From NCBI RefSeq assembly GCF_017654505.1, contig NC_054536.1:34021946-34085945 (forward strand): a stretch of 64,000 nucleotides of DNA, written 5' to 3'. The notes under the pieces were generated by a model. The model did no database searches. It was not told the origin of the DNA and was given only the letters and a program-made list of their open reading frames with translations. Every line of letters begins with the position of its first letter. The stretch's first letter is position 1. The translations under genes were made by a program, and so were the position numbers. The stretch is from Polyodon spathula (lineage: Eukaryota > Chordata > Actinopteri > Acipenseriformes > Polyodontidae). Of the stretch, positions 46,246-58,171 are shown piece after piece.

Positions 46246-46915
46246 GTGGCAGAGTGGAGGAACAGCCCTGCACATAATAAGAGGGGGCAGGGGAAAGCCC
46301 TGCATGTAAATAAATATGTTGTGGTTGTTTAGCATGGGTGAATGTATTGTTAGGATTTCAAATGTATAGTTTTGGTTATTTAAACAGGTGATTTAATGTA
46401 TTGTGTGATTTGAATGAATGTTGTGTTATTTAAAAATATGATGCTTTCTTTGTTATTGTTTGGTTTGGATGTGGTCTGGCAGATTCATCAGCTCGTATCA
46501 GTTCGCATCTGCCAGACATCTCATGAGAATGTAGCTGGTGCCATTTATTGAATTATTCTTTAAGTATTTGTAATTATTTTGTTAAATGCACCAGTATATA
46601 AACCTGTATATTTATGTGTTTGGGCAGGGAGTGTTTAGAGTGGAGAGTTTTGGAGCTAGGGAGAGAGAAGCACAGAGAGCAAAACAAAACGAAACAAAAC
46701 TAAAAAGTAAGGATCAGTGAAGACAACTGCCCAGCCTGACCTTAGGTCTATTGCTTTTGTGTTCATGATTTGTTTTTGTATTAACTTTTTATTTTGCTCC
46801 GTGAGCAGTGTTTTTAGTTTAAATATTTTATTTATTCTTGTTTCAATAAAAATGGAACAAGAGTCCTTTTCAGTTCCTGCTTCTGGCCTGACACCACCCT
46901 TAGCCATCGTGATAC
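46246..46915 (+). mobile_element. 5' LTR of a second LTR element family (L-B)
   Basis: It starts TGTGTGGCAGAGTGG and ends CATCGTGATACA. The TATA-like 'ccagtatataaacctgtata' lies at about 46590, and 'tttcaataaaaatggaac' is the polyadenylation region. A primer-binding-like 'tggtgtccagaatgggat' follows directly. I found no 3' LTR; the internal region runs into an L2 LINE at about 48350. Confidence 0.7.
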
Positions 46916-47028
46916 ACGTGGTGTCCAGAATGGGATTTAGCATCTCCTGGACTCAGGCCAGAGCAGGTACCGTGGGTGAACATTTTTTGAAAAGTATTTT
47001 TTCTCTGTTTTTTTAATTACATTTTTGA

Positions 47029-48345
47029 ATGATGGAGGTGCCTGCACTTCACTGAGATGAGGCACTACAGAAGGAAAGGTACTGTCCAGAGGAGGATGGA
47101 AGGGCCATTTTTCCAAAGAGGGACAGAATGGTACAAGAGTTGGCTGAGGGACGCCAGTACCCCCCTATGGCTAAAAACAGAGGGGAGACATCTGCTGGGG
47201 GACATCCACTTGGACATCCTCCTGGATTTTCTTCCAGCTGAAGTCAGAAGTCCAACGCAAGGCAATCACCAGAGGGTATCCAGGAGCAGGAAAGGGAGGA
47301 CAAAGAAACAGACCTGGAGTGGGAGGAGCTGAAATATCCTACGCCCGAGCGGGAGAAGCTCGAACTTCCTACGCCCATGTGGGAGGAGCACAAACAGAAG
47401 TGGGGAGCCGGTGCGTCCAGCACCCAGAAGGGGGGAGGCAGTGCGTCCAGCGCCCAAAAGGGGGGAGTCGGTGCGTCCACAGCCCAAGAAGGAGGAGCCG
47501 TTGCATCCACAGCCCAAGAGGGGAAGGCTGAGCGTCCACCGCCCAAGAAGGGGAAACCCACAGGTCCAGGGCCCAAGCCATCAGCAGAGAAAGATTGTCT
47601 GCTGTTTCCTCCTCAACCAACAGAGGGAGATTACCTGCTGTTGCCACCTCCATCAGCAGAGGGAGATTACCTGCTGTTTCCGCACCCACCAGCAGAGGAA
47701 GAGTGCCTGCTGTTTCCAGGGCAAGAGGGAGTCCAGCCGCTGTCTCCAGGGCAAGAGGGAGAAGCCCCACTTCTCTCTTCAGCGCAAGAGGGAGAAGCCC
47801 TGCTGCTGTCTCTAGTGCAAGAGGAAGAAGCCTGCTGTCTCCAGCACAGGAGGACTACTTGCCACTCCCACCTCCACTGCCATGGGAGGACGACCTGTCG
47901 CGCCCAGCACCACCACCAGTGGGAGAAGTGGAGCTCCCGCTGCCACCTTCTTGGCTGGGGGCTCCCCTCCCGGCATCACCTCCCAAGAGTCCGTACCTGC
48001 TGTCACCTCCCGAGGGTCCACACCTGTCGTCGGCTTCCGAGGGACCACTCCAGCCCTCTCTTGCACCACCTGGGGCTGCCATGCCTGCACCGCCTAGCGC
48101 TGCTATACCTGCACTGCTATACCTGCACTGCCTAGGGCTGCTATGCCTGCTCCACCTAGGGCTGCATAGCCTGCATCACCCAGGGCTGCCTGCACACCAC
48201 CGCCCAGGGATGCCATGCCTGCTTTGCTCAGGGGCATCGGTTTTGCATTGCCTGGGGTTGCCTGCAGCTCTGCTTCACCTTGGGGTTGCTGGCTTTGCTT
48301 TGCCTGGGATTGTTGGCTCTGCTTCGCCTGGCCAAACACTACTAT
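47029..48345 (+). pseudogene. Proline-rich tandem-repeat protein of the L-B LTR element
   Basis: The frame starts MMEVPALH. Stops (47053 and about 47239) and a frameshift near 47830 break it. Four repeat blocks follow in order: WEELKYPTPEREKLELPTP units, KGGxxAS-type units of about 10 residues, PPPSAEGDYLLLPPP units of about 13 residues, and after the frameshift PGAAMPAPP units, which decay into a GC-rich minisatellite at 48070-48320. There is no protease, RT or integrase. The PPAEGE unit recurs in the element at 40.5-41.2 kb, so unrelated LTRs share this accessory protein. Function is unknown. From memory, similar predicted proteins are abundant in sturgeon annotation. Confidence 0.6.
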
Positions 48346-48349
48346 TTTG

Positions 48350-49945
48350 TAACCCTCATTACATCTCTGGCTCTACATCCCCGACAGCTCTTCTCAACCC
48401 TTAACAAGATACTCCGCCCCCCCCCCCCCCCCCCCCGTTTATTCCAATCTCCGTCCCTCACAACCCTCATGGCTAATGACCTGTCTCAATATTTCACCAC
48501 CAAAATCAGCACCATTCGTCTCCACCTCTTGACTCTCCCCCAGATTAGCCCCCTCCCCCAGCTTTCCACTCCACCTCTACTTGCTCTTAACTCCGTCTTT
48601 ACTGTCCAGAACCATCTGGCCAACTCCTCCCATGCTGGACTTTCTTCTATCCTCATTATTCTTGATCTTTCCTCTGCTTTTGACAATGTCGATTACCCCA
48701 TCCTCCTCTCCACTCTCTCTAGCCTGGGCATCTCTGGTATACCCCTTGCCTGGCTACAGTCATATCTATCTTCACGCACCTCTGCCGTTGCCTTCAATAA
48801 CCTCACTTCCCCCCCTCCCCCCTGACTGTTAGTGTCCCCCAGGGCTCAGTCCTCGAACCTTTACTATTCTCCCTTTACACCTCACCCCTAGAAGCTATAA
48901 TTTCCTCATTTAACTTCCCTCACCATTTCTTTGCTGATGACACCCGGATTATCTTTTCATTCCCCTTTTTTACCCCTGACCTTGCCGCCCATATATCAGT
49001 CTGTCTGGTCATTATCCAATTCTGGATGGTGTGCCGTTACCTCCTCATCAAAACATCAAAAACTGAAATCCTTTTCTTCCCCTCCCCCTCGTCTCCACCA
49101 CCCACATTTCATTCCCACCCTTGTCCCTCATTCCAACCCTCTCTGCTTGTAACCTCGGGGTCATATTCAATTCCACCCTCTCCCTTTCTGACCATATCTC
49201 GGCCATAACACATACCTGCCGTTTTCACCTATTCAACAATCTGCAAAATATGCCCCTCCATCTCCTTCTCCACTATCAAACTCCTGGTCCACGCTCTCAT
49301 TTTCACCTGGCTTGACTATTATAACTCCCTCCTCCTTGGTCTCCCCTCCTATGCCTTTACACCACTTCAACAAATTCAAAATGCTGCTGTCCATATTATA
49401 TTTAACCTCCCCACTCCTTCCACACTTCCCCTCTCTTCCTCCAGGTACACTGGCTCCCTGTTTACCACCGTTGCCTGTTCAAATTCCTTACACTAGTATA
49501 TAAATATCTTCACGGCCTTGCCCCACCTTATCTGGCTGCACTCATTTCCTATTATATTCCTCCTCGTCCCTTACGCTCCCAATCACTACTGTCCCTCTCT
49601 GTCCCACCCTCGCCCTGTGCCCAATCCGTTTTTGTTCCTTCTCTCTTTTTGCTCCCCTCCATTGGAATAAACTGCCACTCAACATAAAACAGTCACCCAC
49701 TTTATGCAGTTTTCGCTCCTCCCTTAAAACTCATCTTTTTTCCCCAGACCATCCTACCCTTACTGCTGGCCCCTGACCTGTTATGACAGCCTCTGGCTCT
49801 TGCTTTCATATAGCTATTAATCTCCTCACCTTACACCAATATTTTTAGGCTCTTTCTTTACCCACTTTTTTAGTTTGTACAAAATTCTAAAAACTTGTAA
49901 AGTGCCTTGGTTAAAGGCGTTATAATAAATGCTAAATAAATAAAT
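48350..49945 (+). pseudogene. L2-type LINE relic with 3' tail
   Basis: The plus strand gives PRQLFSTLNKILRPPPPPP, FQSPSLTTLMANDLSQYFTT, then directly SILIILDLSSAFDNVDYPIL (RT motif A), LGISGIPLAWLQSYLSSRT, and a C-terminal HTCRFHLFNN-type block near 49211. The fingers part before motif A (HSTETALL region) is missing. Several frameshifts follow. The tail 'ttgtaaagtgccttggttaa' plus 'ggcgttataataaatgctaa' with (AAAT)n is a typical L2-clade 3' end. A C20 run lies at 48417-48436. Confidence 0.8.
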
Positions 49946-50129
49946 AAAATACATACCATGTGCTTATTCGGTCAGTAGGGGTTATTCATGGCATATTTCC
50001 TCTGCTTAGAGAAGGCTTGTCCTTGAGCATAGAGCAACATATGTCTGAACTCAGCAATGAGATTACAAATTCTGTGTGAGTTGCCCCAGTTTGGGCGCCA
50101 TTGTAATGCCTTTTATTTATTATTTATTA

Positions 50130-50215
50130 ATTAATTTTATTTTTACACTTACTACGGTCTGGATTTGAACTGCTGACCTCTGGCACTGAAGGCAGACACA
50201 CTACAATGTGCCAAT
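50130..50215 (-). mobile_element. tRNA-derived SINE fragment (possible)
   Basis: 'ggtctggatttgaactgctg' contains the reverse complement of a Pol III B box (GGTTCAAATCC-like, with changes). 'ctgaaggcagacacac' could be the anticodon side. Too short to classify. Confidence 0.35.
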
Positions 50216-50219
50216 TCAA

Positions 50220-51115
50220 CACAGTAGATTTCTAGATTCTGTACATAGACTGAATTATACTTCTAATACTGTATTATTAATGATGCTATTATTTTACAGT
50301 GATCGTGACATCCGTGTGACAATTTTGTGTGGGCTTTGCATGCAGCAACTGCACTGTCATGATAGGAAGAAAAAATCCGGTCCTCTCACACATTCATGAA
50401 AAGCAGTCAAATGTTTTCAACATTGGATGTATATGCCATCTTGCAAACTTGTGTGCTGCTGCTGGGATAGTTCCTGAGGATGACTGTTAATTGACATCGT
50501 TTGGCATTTTGAGAATAACGTTCTTAATGTTTATTTGGTATTATTTCCATGTGTGCTATTTTATTTTAACTAACTTAGTGAAAGGGTTTTCTTTATATTA
50601 TTTTTATATTTGACATTATGGTATATTGAAGTTAAATCGTTGTGTTTACATTTATTTTAAGGTTGCTGTTTAATCTGGTGTTTATTCCTACCAAAAGACT
50701 GTGGTGTGCTATTTCTCCAAAAATTGTTGTTGCTTTGAGATCCTGAGGTTGCAATTTAAAGATACGTTTATTGCAAATATACATTATTAACCCTACTAAT
50801 TGGTTCTTTATTAATTCTTAATATGGCTTAATTTAAAAAAAGACAGATATTTTTCATAATTTTGACATACTTTAGTTAATTTTAATGAGTCTCATGTGTC
50901 TTCCTGCAGACTTTCATGCTTTTGCATTATACTATTAAAAAGTAGCCTTTAATTATGTCATTAAAATAGTGACAAGTGTTGTGTAATGACTACATACCTT
51001 ACTTCAGTTAAAGCAAATTTCTTTCTAGCCTGTAGATGTGAAAATGTGCTTGTTTTTCTACATTGTCAGATATTTGCAATTTTGAAATGCTAGTGAAAGT
51101 TTTACAAGCAGGTAG
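50220..51115. other. Region without recognised genes
   Basis: AT-rich, nothing supported. Confidence 0.5.
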
Positions 51116-51123
51116 AGAACATA

Positions 51124-51840
51124 CAGTGGCTCTCAAAAGTATTCACCCCGCTTGGACTTTTTCACATTTTATTGTGTTACAACATGGAATCAAAATGGAT
51201 TTAATGAGGAGATTTTGACACTGATCAACTACTGTGAAGCATGGTGGTGGCAGCATCATGCCATGGGGATGCTTCTCTGCATCAGGGCCTGGAAAGCGCA
51301 TGAAGATAGAGGGCAAAATGGATGCAGCAAAGTACAGAGAAATCCTGGAGGAAAACCTGTTGAAATCTGCAAGAGACCTGGGACTAGAGAGAAGATTCAT
51401 CTTCCAGCAGGACAATGACCCCAAACATACAGCCAAAGCCACACTGGAGTGGCTTAAAAACAAAAAGGTCAATGTCCTGGAGTGGCCCAGTCAAAGCCTG
51501 GACCTCAATCCAATTGAGAATATGTGGAAAGAGTTGAAAATTGCTGTTTACCAAAGGTCCCCATCCAACTTGACTGAGCTTAAGCAATTCTGCAAAGAAG
51601 AATGGACAAAGATTGCAGTGTCCAGATGTTTAAAGCTGGTGGAAACTTATCCAAATAGATTCATGGCTGTAATTGCTGCCAAAGGTGCCCCTACCAAATA
51701 TTGACTCAAGGGGGTGAATACTTCTGCAATCAATTATTTTCTGTTTTGTATTTGTAATTAATTTAGAACAATTTGTAGATTTTATTTTTCACTTTGACAT
51801 TATGGACTCTTTTTGTGTTGATCAGTGGCAAAAACTCACT
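51124..51840 (+). mobile_element. Tc1-like transposon, N-terminal half deleted
   Basis: It begins after TA with 'cagtggctctcaaaagtatt' and 'caccccgcttggactttttc', a standard Tc1 terminal repeat. At about 51220 the left end joins directly to the C-terminal half of the transposase gene. The 3' side shows 'gggggtgaatacttctgcaa' and 'cactttgacattatggactc', but the outermost inverted repeat is lost near 51840, where the hAT-like relic begins. Confidence 0.85.
51234..51704 (+). pseudogene. Tc1 transposase C-terminal catalytic half, intact frame
   Basis: 156 codons without a stop: MKHGGGSIMPWGCFSASGPG, FIFQQDNDPKHTAKATLEWL and LEWPSQSLDLNPIENMWKEL. Asp60 (QQDND) and Glu95 (NPIE) are separated by 34 residues, the DD34E spacing of Tc1. 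The first catalytic Asp and the DNA-binding HTH domains are missing, so it cannot transpose. The frame is unusually well kept for this window. Confidence 0.85.
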
Positions 51841-51887
51841 GTAAAACCTACAGTAATATTCATCCTGTGTTTGCTTTTTGTCCTCAG

Positions 51888-52854
51888 TTCCAAACAAAAG
51901 GAAGTCTACAAAGAGTTTCAAGAGTTTGTTGAAGTTAACCAGCTGGGGATTTTCAAACATTGTCCGACCTTGGCTGTCTGTTGAGAGGGTGGTGTAGCAG
52001 GTTCTTGACCAATACCCGGCTCTGAGAAGTTACTTTGCCAGTCATGAGGATGCTGAAAAGCAGGGCAGGGTAAAAAGAATCTGTGAAAGACTGGGAGATC
52101 TCTTCACTCAGCTGACCTTGATGCTCCTCAAATACATTTTGCCACTATTGAAAGATTTCAACAAGCTTTTCCAGGTACATTTATCTGCAGCTTTGTATCA
52201 TTTAATTGACTATCCTGCAAAGAATAACAATTTTAAATGCATAATGGAAACATTAACAGTCCTTAACAATTACCAACTTTAAAAATGTATGTAGTTGTAG
52301 TAGTACTACTACTAATAATATAGTCAATCATTATATGTTATTTAATTAATTATTTATTTTGCAGAAGACTGTAACATTTTCTTTTGTTAATAGTGCATGC
52401 TGATGAAACTAAAATAGGGGCCATGGTACCAGAGATGGATCATCTGCTTAGGAAATTGCTTTTGAAATTTGCAAAAAGCAACATGACCATAACATCATAG
52501 CAGTTGGTATGTCTGTCAGGACCTTTCTGGCAGAGAAGATTGCTGTTAACCCTGTTACAAGGAGCAACATACTTAGGTAAAGGGGCTTGCATGTAATGTT
52601 TACTAACAAGTATAATTTAATTTGAGTGTTTCGATTTATGTGTGCATGCATGTATTTTTACAAATGTTTATTTTTTTTGTACTGATTCATGTGTAGTAAG
52701 TTATATAACATTAAAAAAAAATCTTGGAACTTTACATATACCCTGACTTGTTTCGGTTGAATTTTATTTGTATTCTTATTGTGGTTTTGTTTGCTGTTCT
52801 AGGGAAGTTAAAGGTTTCTACTGTGCTGTGTTCTGCTGGATGATAAAGTTGTGA
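51888..52854 (+). pseudogene. hAT-like (HCSTRWLS-type) spliced pseudogene
   Basis: Exon 1 (51888-52174) follows TGTCCTCAG and ends TTCCAG|GTACAT. It reads SKQKEVYKEFQEFVEVNQLG, IFKHCPT, then after a frameshift WLSVERVV, stop (TAG 51995), QVLDQYPALRSYFASHEDAE and GRVKRICERLGDLFTQLTLM. This matches the domesticated or hAT-like family with HCSTRWLSLE. Exon 2 (52394-52576, ADETKIGAMVPEMDHLLRKL) ends TTAG|GTAAAG. Exon 3 (52803-52854, GFYCAVFCWMIKL) follows TGTTCTAG. The fragment lacks both the N-terminal BED finger and the C-terminal dimerisation region. Spliced structure plus stops suggest a dead multi-exon copy. Confidence 0.55.
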
Positions 52855-52980
52855 ACAGTCTAGTCATCGTGTACCCCACCAGAAGGAATGAATTTTCCTA
52901 TGAGCCAAGTATGAAATCTCTGTCCTATTTTCTATAGGATTGTTGCTTGCTTTAAATTGTAAGTTGCCTTTGGGGGCTTA

Positions 52981-53440
52981 TGACAGTGAGCTCGGCCCCT
53001 GTGTGTATTGGTGTGTTATATGTTGCATGTGGTGTGTTAATGTTGGCATATAGGTATTGGTGCACGGGTCTGTGTAGCACGAGTGATTTAAAATATATAC
53101 AATAGGTGTATTTTAGCACAGGGATTGTACTACGTCACATGCATTTAAAGTATTTGATAGTATGTAAGCACAGGGTTGCACAAATTAATTCACATGCTGG
53201 GATTCAAGTGAATAATTAATTAGTAATTGAATCCCAGCACAGCTGTATAATAGACGCACATTTTTCTCACTCTGGGTTGTGTGTTCAAGGTGAAAAGAAC
53301 GGGAGAGAGTGAGGAGATTAAGGTAAATAGCATGGTACTTGTTTGTTTAGTGTTCATCCCTGTGTGTTAGTGTCTGTTTGTTTTGGTTATCTGTCTGTTG
53401 ATTTTGGCTTCAAGTTTCGTGTGCTGTTAAAAATACATAT
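52981..53440 (+). mobile_element. L-A LTR fragment (5' part)
   Basis: 'gttatatgttgcatgtggtg' and 'cgggtctgtgtagcacgagt' match 39556-39630. 'gggttgtgtgttcaaggtga' and 'gagtgaggagattaaggtaa' continue the family. It stops near 53440 before the U5 end. Confidence 0.75.
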
Positions 53441-53449
53441 TAATGTATT

Positions 53450-54700
53450 CATTGCCAGAAAACAAAACAAACACCAGAGTCGTTAAGAATAAATTCCTTT
53501 TCTTGGAAATTATGCATTAGCAGCCTACAATACATGCAATGCACTATAATTAGAATCCTCCAGAGATTTCAACAGTAACAGCATGATGGAGATTGAGGGG
53601 ATGGTGTCAGACTGACATTTTAGTTACCCACTAGTTTAATGCTTAATATTTCAAAAGAGTGCTACTTGCAACAAAAACTGTCTCCGCATCTTTGAAATAA
53701 AACTTGATATTTATAATCCTGACACTGAAGCCATGGTGTTCTGGTGAACCATCAAGAATTTCCATGTATTTCTTCAAACCTTTCACTAGGGAAGCAATGC
53801 TTTGAGATGCTTCAGAGAACGCTCTAAGGCAACAAGCTATGCATTTACTTTGGTCCAAAGTAAGTTGTGGGTGTGTTCATGTATAGCAAATAGGTATAAT
53901 GTTACAAAATACATTTTTAATTTGTCGGAAACCTTTAGAGAAGTGCTTGTGAAGAACTGTTATAAACACCTATACTACACATCATATTTAAAAAAAAAAA
54001 AAAATGCAGAATGTTTGTACTTCAAGCTTTAGAATTTAGCCCATCAAGTGGTAAAACAACATCGTCAAGACAACATACATTTAGATTAAAGTAGTATTCA
54101 GTATTCAGAAGTTTAATCTCTTCTCCTTCCTTATGAAAGACTCATATCTAAGGATGTACTGCTTAAAAAGGCTCAATCCAAAAATAAATTGGATTCCCTT
54201 AATATTCTTGCTGATGGGATCTATACAGAGTTGCTTGCAAAAAGCTATTATTCAAACTGCTGAGTCATTTGACAAAACTAATCAAAAAGGTTTACTATAT
54301 ACACAGAGCAGTGCACTTTGATATTTGTAGCAAGGTTTGTTTGTTGTTATCGATACATAAGACCCTGCTGAGCAAAAGTAAAATGCAGTTCAAGATGCTT
54401 CAGTGGTTCTGAATGGCATTGCTTTATTCATTTTTTCTTATACAGTGGTAATATAACGCTAGGTTTCTTCTTGTACATTTTTTCTAGCACTAAAAATGGA
54501 GCATCTTGTCTATTATTTGCATATTTATAACTGCAAGAAAGGGATTTTAAACTGAGCATCCATATCCAAGCACCTTGAACACAAACAGCCATATATAAAA
54601 ATGAATAAAACTCCATATTTGAATTACACAAGATCTTAATAACGTCTTTCCTTCATAATGCCATTCGCTACATAAAGTTTGATAAAATGCACATCTATAT
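53450..54700. other. Region without recognised genes
   Basis: A minus frame at 53858-53643 (LVKGLKKYMEILDG, then a Phe/Lys/Val-rich end) and a plus frame at 54133-54321 have no recognised domain. Confidence 0.35.
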
Positions 54701-54769
54701 GGAAGTGTGTCCCTCCATAACTGTGTTTTTTATCTTGAATGAACCATCACCATTAACTCCTTTAATTGG

Positions 54770-55008
54770 GTTGAGTTAACTAGGGGGGCAATAACTTTTT
54801 CACCCCTGAAGATTGCATGTTTGATTACCTTGCACACCAAACAAATGAAAAAAGCACCAAACTTTGGTGTCATTTTTTTTCTCTCAGACTCCATCTATAA
54901 CCCTCTACAACCTACAAAAAGATCTCACCAAATTCAATGTGAAAAATGTGCAAAAATGTAGAAAATCAGACAGGGGGCAAATACTTTTTCATGGCACTGT
55001 ATATTATA
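54770..55008. mobile_element. Tc1/mariner terminal fragment
   Basis: 'cagacagggggcaaatactt' followed by 'tttcatggcactgta' is a Tc1-type right terminal repeat. 'ggcaataactttttcacccc' near 54788 is a second copy of the same kind of motif. No coding part remains. Confidence 0.6.
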
Positions 55009-55425
55009 TATGTCTGCATTTCCAAGAGCTTACTCAGGTCTAAAAATAGGGACCTTTGTTGTCCTTGTGTTATTATAGCAGCTTCTGGTTTCAAGTAGGT
55101 TACCATGGAATACGGAATACATTTTGACATTCAGATTGAGCTTTTAGGTAACTGAACTGACAGAACTTAAATGTTTTCTCCATATTGTTTTAATTTAGTT
55201 ACAGCTTGAAACAGGTGTTATTGCAGGGTGCCAGTAGAGAAGAGGTTTACAATCCATTACTGGCTCTTGCCAAGATGTGCCTTGAAATGCCTGTGTGAGT
55301 GTTTAGCTCTTGCTAAAAAAAAAAAACTAAAACAAACCCCTAAAATCACAATTAACGGGCAATTAACTGTCAAAAAAATGTCATACTGTGCAACTCAGAG
55401 GCTGGGCTAGTCTGGACTGTGCCTG

Positions 55426-56026
55426 CTATCCACTTGGACAGCCGCACCTTAGACAGGGCTTGACCATGGGACTTTGCCCCATAGCAACAAAAAAATTAGT
55501 TCGGACTGCCTCCGTAGTACGCCAGGGCCCACACTGGGCAAAGCGTATGGAGCTGTTGCTCTCTAAGGTGGTTTGAAAGCCTCCAATACCACAGGTTGAC
55601 TTGTTGACACGGAATGCAGAGATAGTCTTCAGCAAAAAGGCAGGATTGGTAAGGAGCGTAACCTTTGTCCTGGCCTCTGTAAAAATTAAACAGGCTTTAG
55701 CTATGGAGAATGCCCTTATCTCACTCACCCACTTTGAGTGATTCAAATATCAGCTCAGCTGAATGCAAAAATTGTCCCGCCAGGAAGTGAGTTCCTGGGG
55801 AAACCGGGTCAGTTTTGACATGGCAAGCTGAAATGGCTGCCAGATATACCTTTAACATGAAGGGAGATTTCCCTTTGTCGAAAATGTCCTGCAAAAATTG
55901 CAGTATACCTGCCATGGGACAGGTCTTTGGGTCAAATCCACGAGGCAGACCACATCTGGAAAACACCCCCGTTGTACCCATACTGGGAACATGTGGACAG
56001 TGCTCTGGCATTCCGTAGGGTGTCAA
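55426..56026 (-). pseudogene. DIRS tyrosine recombinase fragment
   Basis: GVFSRCGLPRGFDPKTCPM, FLQDIFDKGKSPFMLKVYLA, AISACHVKTDPVSPGTHFLA then GQFL (56026-55721) match the recombinase N-terminal half. In the next frame SIAKACLIFTEARTKVTLLT and NPAFLLKTISAF (55746-55426) correspond to the region leading to the catalytic core. HxxR and Tyr are not reached. Confidence 0.7.
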
Positions 56027-56227
56027 TGACCTTATAAGAAAGCCGATCGTTGTAGGCTTGATGGGTCAGGATACTACAAGGTCCCCTGTGCCTGACTCAT
56101 TAGGTCGCAATGCTTCGGCAGTCTCCACGGTTGGCCGCTCAGGAGCTGCTTCAGGGTTGAAAACTAAAGTCTCTGTGCCAATAAGCAGCTATTAGGAGCA
56201 CCTTGGCCCAGTCCTGCCTTATTTTCT

Positions 56228-57390
56228 CTAGATACAGCGGGAGTCAAGGCATCTATTGCCAGCAGGTCCCCCCTTCCTATTATGGAGAACCACAGGGGAC
56301 AGTGGGTTGATTCCTGGGAGGCAAAGAGATCTATCTGCTCTCCCGAACCTCTCCCAAATGAGACTCACCACCTCAGGGTAAAGCCTCCACTCTGAGCTAC
56401 TGGGGACTCTCCTTGAGAGGAGGTCCGCCACCCTGTTTTTCACTCGGGGGTTCTCATGTGCCCAGAGAAAAAGCTTTCAGGCCACATGATGGAGACTGGG
56501 CAACCCGAGGCCGCCCTGGTGGTTGATGTAAGTCATCACTGTCGTGTTGTCTGTACGGACAAGCACATGTCTCCCTTGAACTGCCTGCAAAAAATTCTGC
56601 AAGGCCAGGCAAACTGCCTGCAATTCCAAAACACTGATCTGGAGACCTTGCAAAGGGGGGGGTTCCATCCATCTAGGCTGGACGCGTCCGTGGTGACAAC
56701 CTCTCTTCTGGTGACACTGCCTAGCGCTACACCGAGGAGTAGATGGGCCGGCTGTTTCCACCAAGTGAGTGCCCTTAGACAGTGATGAAACACTATCAAC
56801 AGGTGGTCGTGGTTCAACGTGTGCTGAAAAACCCTGCTATTTAACCAGGCCTCCGGAGGCCAATGTACAGGAGACCAAATGGAAAGGTCTAGTTGCTGCA
56901 TCAAGCCCAGAAGTTTCTGGAATGTCACCACCATGAGTACTCTGTTGAGCTGACACAGTGGCCAGCATGAACTGAAGTCCAAGCACACTCTGAGATAAGA
57001 TGCTGTCTGAGAAGGCGTGAGCTGGCTCTTCGCATGATTCAACGTAAGGCCCAATCGTTGAAGGTGGCCGAAGACAAGTTCTGTGTAGGCCTCTGCCTGT
57101 GCTGGAGACTGAGCACAAATGAACAAGTTGTACATATAATTCAGTACTCTGATGATTTTGAGTCTCAGTGGGGTCAGGATAGCTTCCATGCACTTCGAGA
57201 AGGCACGTGGAGCTAGGAAGAGGCCAAATGTTAAGACACGGAATTCGTACACTGTTCCCTGAAAGGCGAACCGTTGGTATTTCCTATGCACTGGTTTTAT
57301 GGGGATGTGTAAATTGCCGTCTTTGAGGTCTACCATGGTGAACCAGTCACCTGGCCTGATTGACTGTAACAGCTGTTGCATTGTCAACAT
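56228..57390 (-). pseudogene. DIRS RT/RNase H with destroyed active site
   Basis: The RT frame (57390-56536) reads LTMQQLLQSIRPGDWFTMVD, FAFQGTVYEFRVLTFGLFLA and PRAFSKCMEA. Asp21 of the first catalytic motif is present. The second motif, expected as Y-x-D-D, reads YMYN (residues 85-88, about 57138-57127), so both metal-binding Asp residues are lost. RNase H continues in another frame (VLELQAVCLALQNFLQAV, HVLVRTDNTTVMTYINHQGG), then VADLLSRRVP and EWRLYPEVVS. Confidence 0.85.
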
Positions 57391-57399
57391 TTTGAACCT

Positions 57400-57940
57400 C
57401 CTTCGGCTCAGACACAGTTGGATTACATTTTTTTGTAATTACCTAAAATGCATTTTAGCATTTTTTTGATATTTTGTTTCTATTTCCTTGAACATGTTTA
57501 AGTATTTCAAAAACAAAATGCACAGTACTACATTCCTCAAGCGCATACATTTTTTTTCTATCAAAGTGATTCCCACTTTCAATTGCAATATTGAAATTTC
57601 AACATTGCAGATGGTACAGCAGCCAAGAACACTAGGAAATAAATAATTTCTCATAATACAGACAACCAGAAGTTAAGTCTAATTCCATCAAACTATTTAC
57701 TCAGAATATACAAACTGCTTGTTATAATTTATAAAGAACAGTGGTATAAATCTTAAATGACACATTCCTGAAATTAGTGACTAATGATTTTCCAAATGGG
57801 TGTTTTCCTATTAAAATTCTACTAAAATCTCCCTCCAAACAAGAAAAGGCACTGTGTAAGGTTGGTATTTTTTCCCCTGGACTGGCGGACTCGACGGTAG
57901 GTGGAAACCGGAAGTCAGCCATCTTGGGGAAAGAGCGTAG
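57400..57940. other. Region without recognised genes
   Basis: AT-rich. A patch at 57880-57930 is GC-richer but shows no domain. Confidence 0.45.
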
Positions 57941-57957
57941 CTGCAAGTACTCTAAAC

Positions 57958-58171
57958 CAGTGGTTCCTTAACAGTTGCATATTTCAAGTTAGCTATCACC
58001 TTTTAGAAGTTACTTGAACTCTGCAACTGTTTAAGAGCTGAAAACAATTAAAAAGCTCAAATTAAGCAAATTATCAGTTCAATTAAGGGTCTAGTTAAGT
58101 AATTGAGAGCTCATTTGGAATGAAAACCAGCAGACACAGGGGTTCCCTAGGACCAAGGTTGGGAACCACTA
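57958..58171. mobile_element. hAT MITE with perfect 8-bp target duplication
   Basis: The ends 'cagtggttcc' and inverted 'gggaaccacta' are Charlie/hAT-type. The direct repeat CTCTAAAC flanks the element at 57950-57957 and 58172-58179, the 8-bp duplication characteristic of hAT. The 214-bp interior has no coding capacity. Confidence 0.92.

Larger units (their letters stand above)
55385..57395 (-). mobile_element. DIRS-type retroelement fragment (third copy)
   Basis: On the minus strand, reverse transcriptase (57390-56780), RNase H (56700-56500), the C-terminal VADLLSRR / EWRLYPEVVSLIWERFG part (56443-56240) and a recombinase N-terminal part (56026-55426) follow in DIRS order. Terminal repeats, gag and the catalytic end of the recombinase are missing. 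Frameshifts separate each part. Confidence 0.85.

Noticed and set aside
50130..50215. Functional tRNA gene
   Set aside because: Only a degenerate B box; no cloverleaf can be drawn.
53643..53858. Minus-strand 71-codon frame with LVKGLKKYMEILDG
   Set aside because: Looks protein-like but no family recognised, no clear splice sites and no neighbouring exons.
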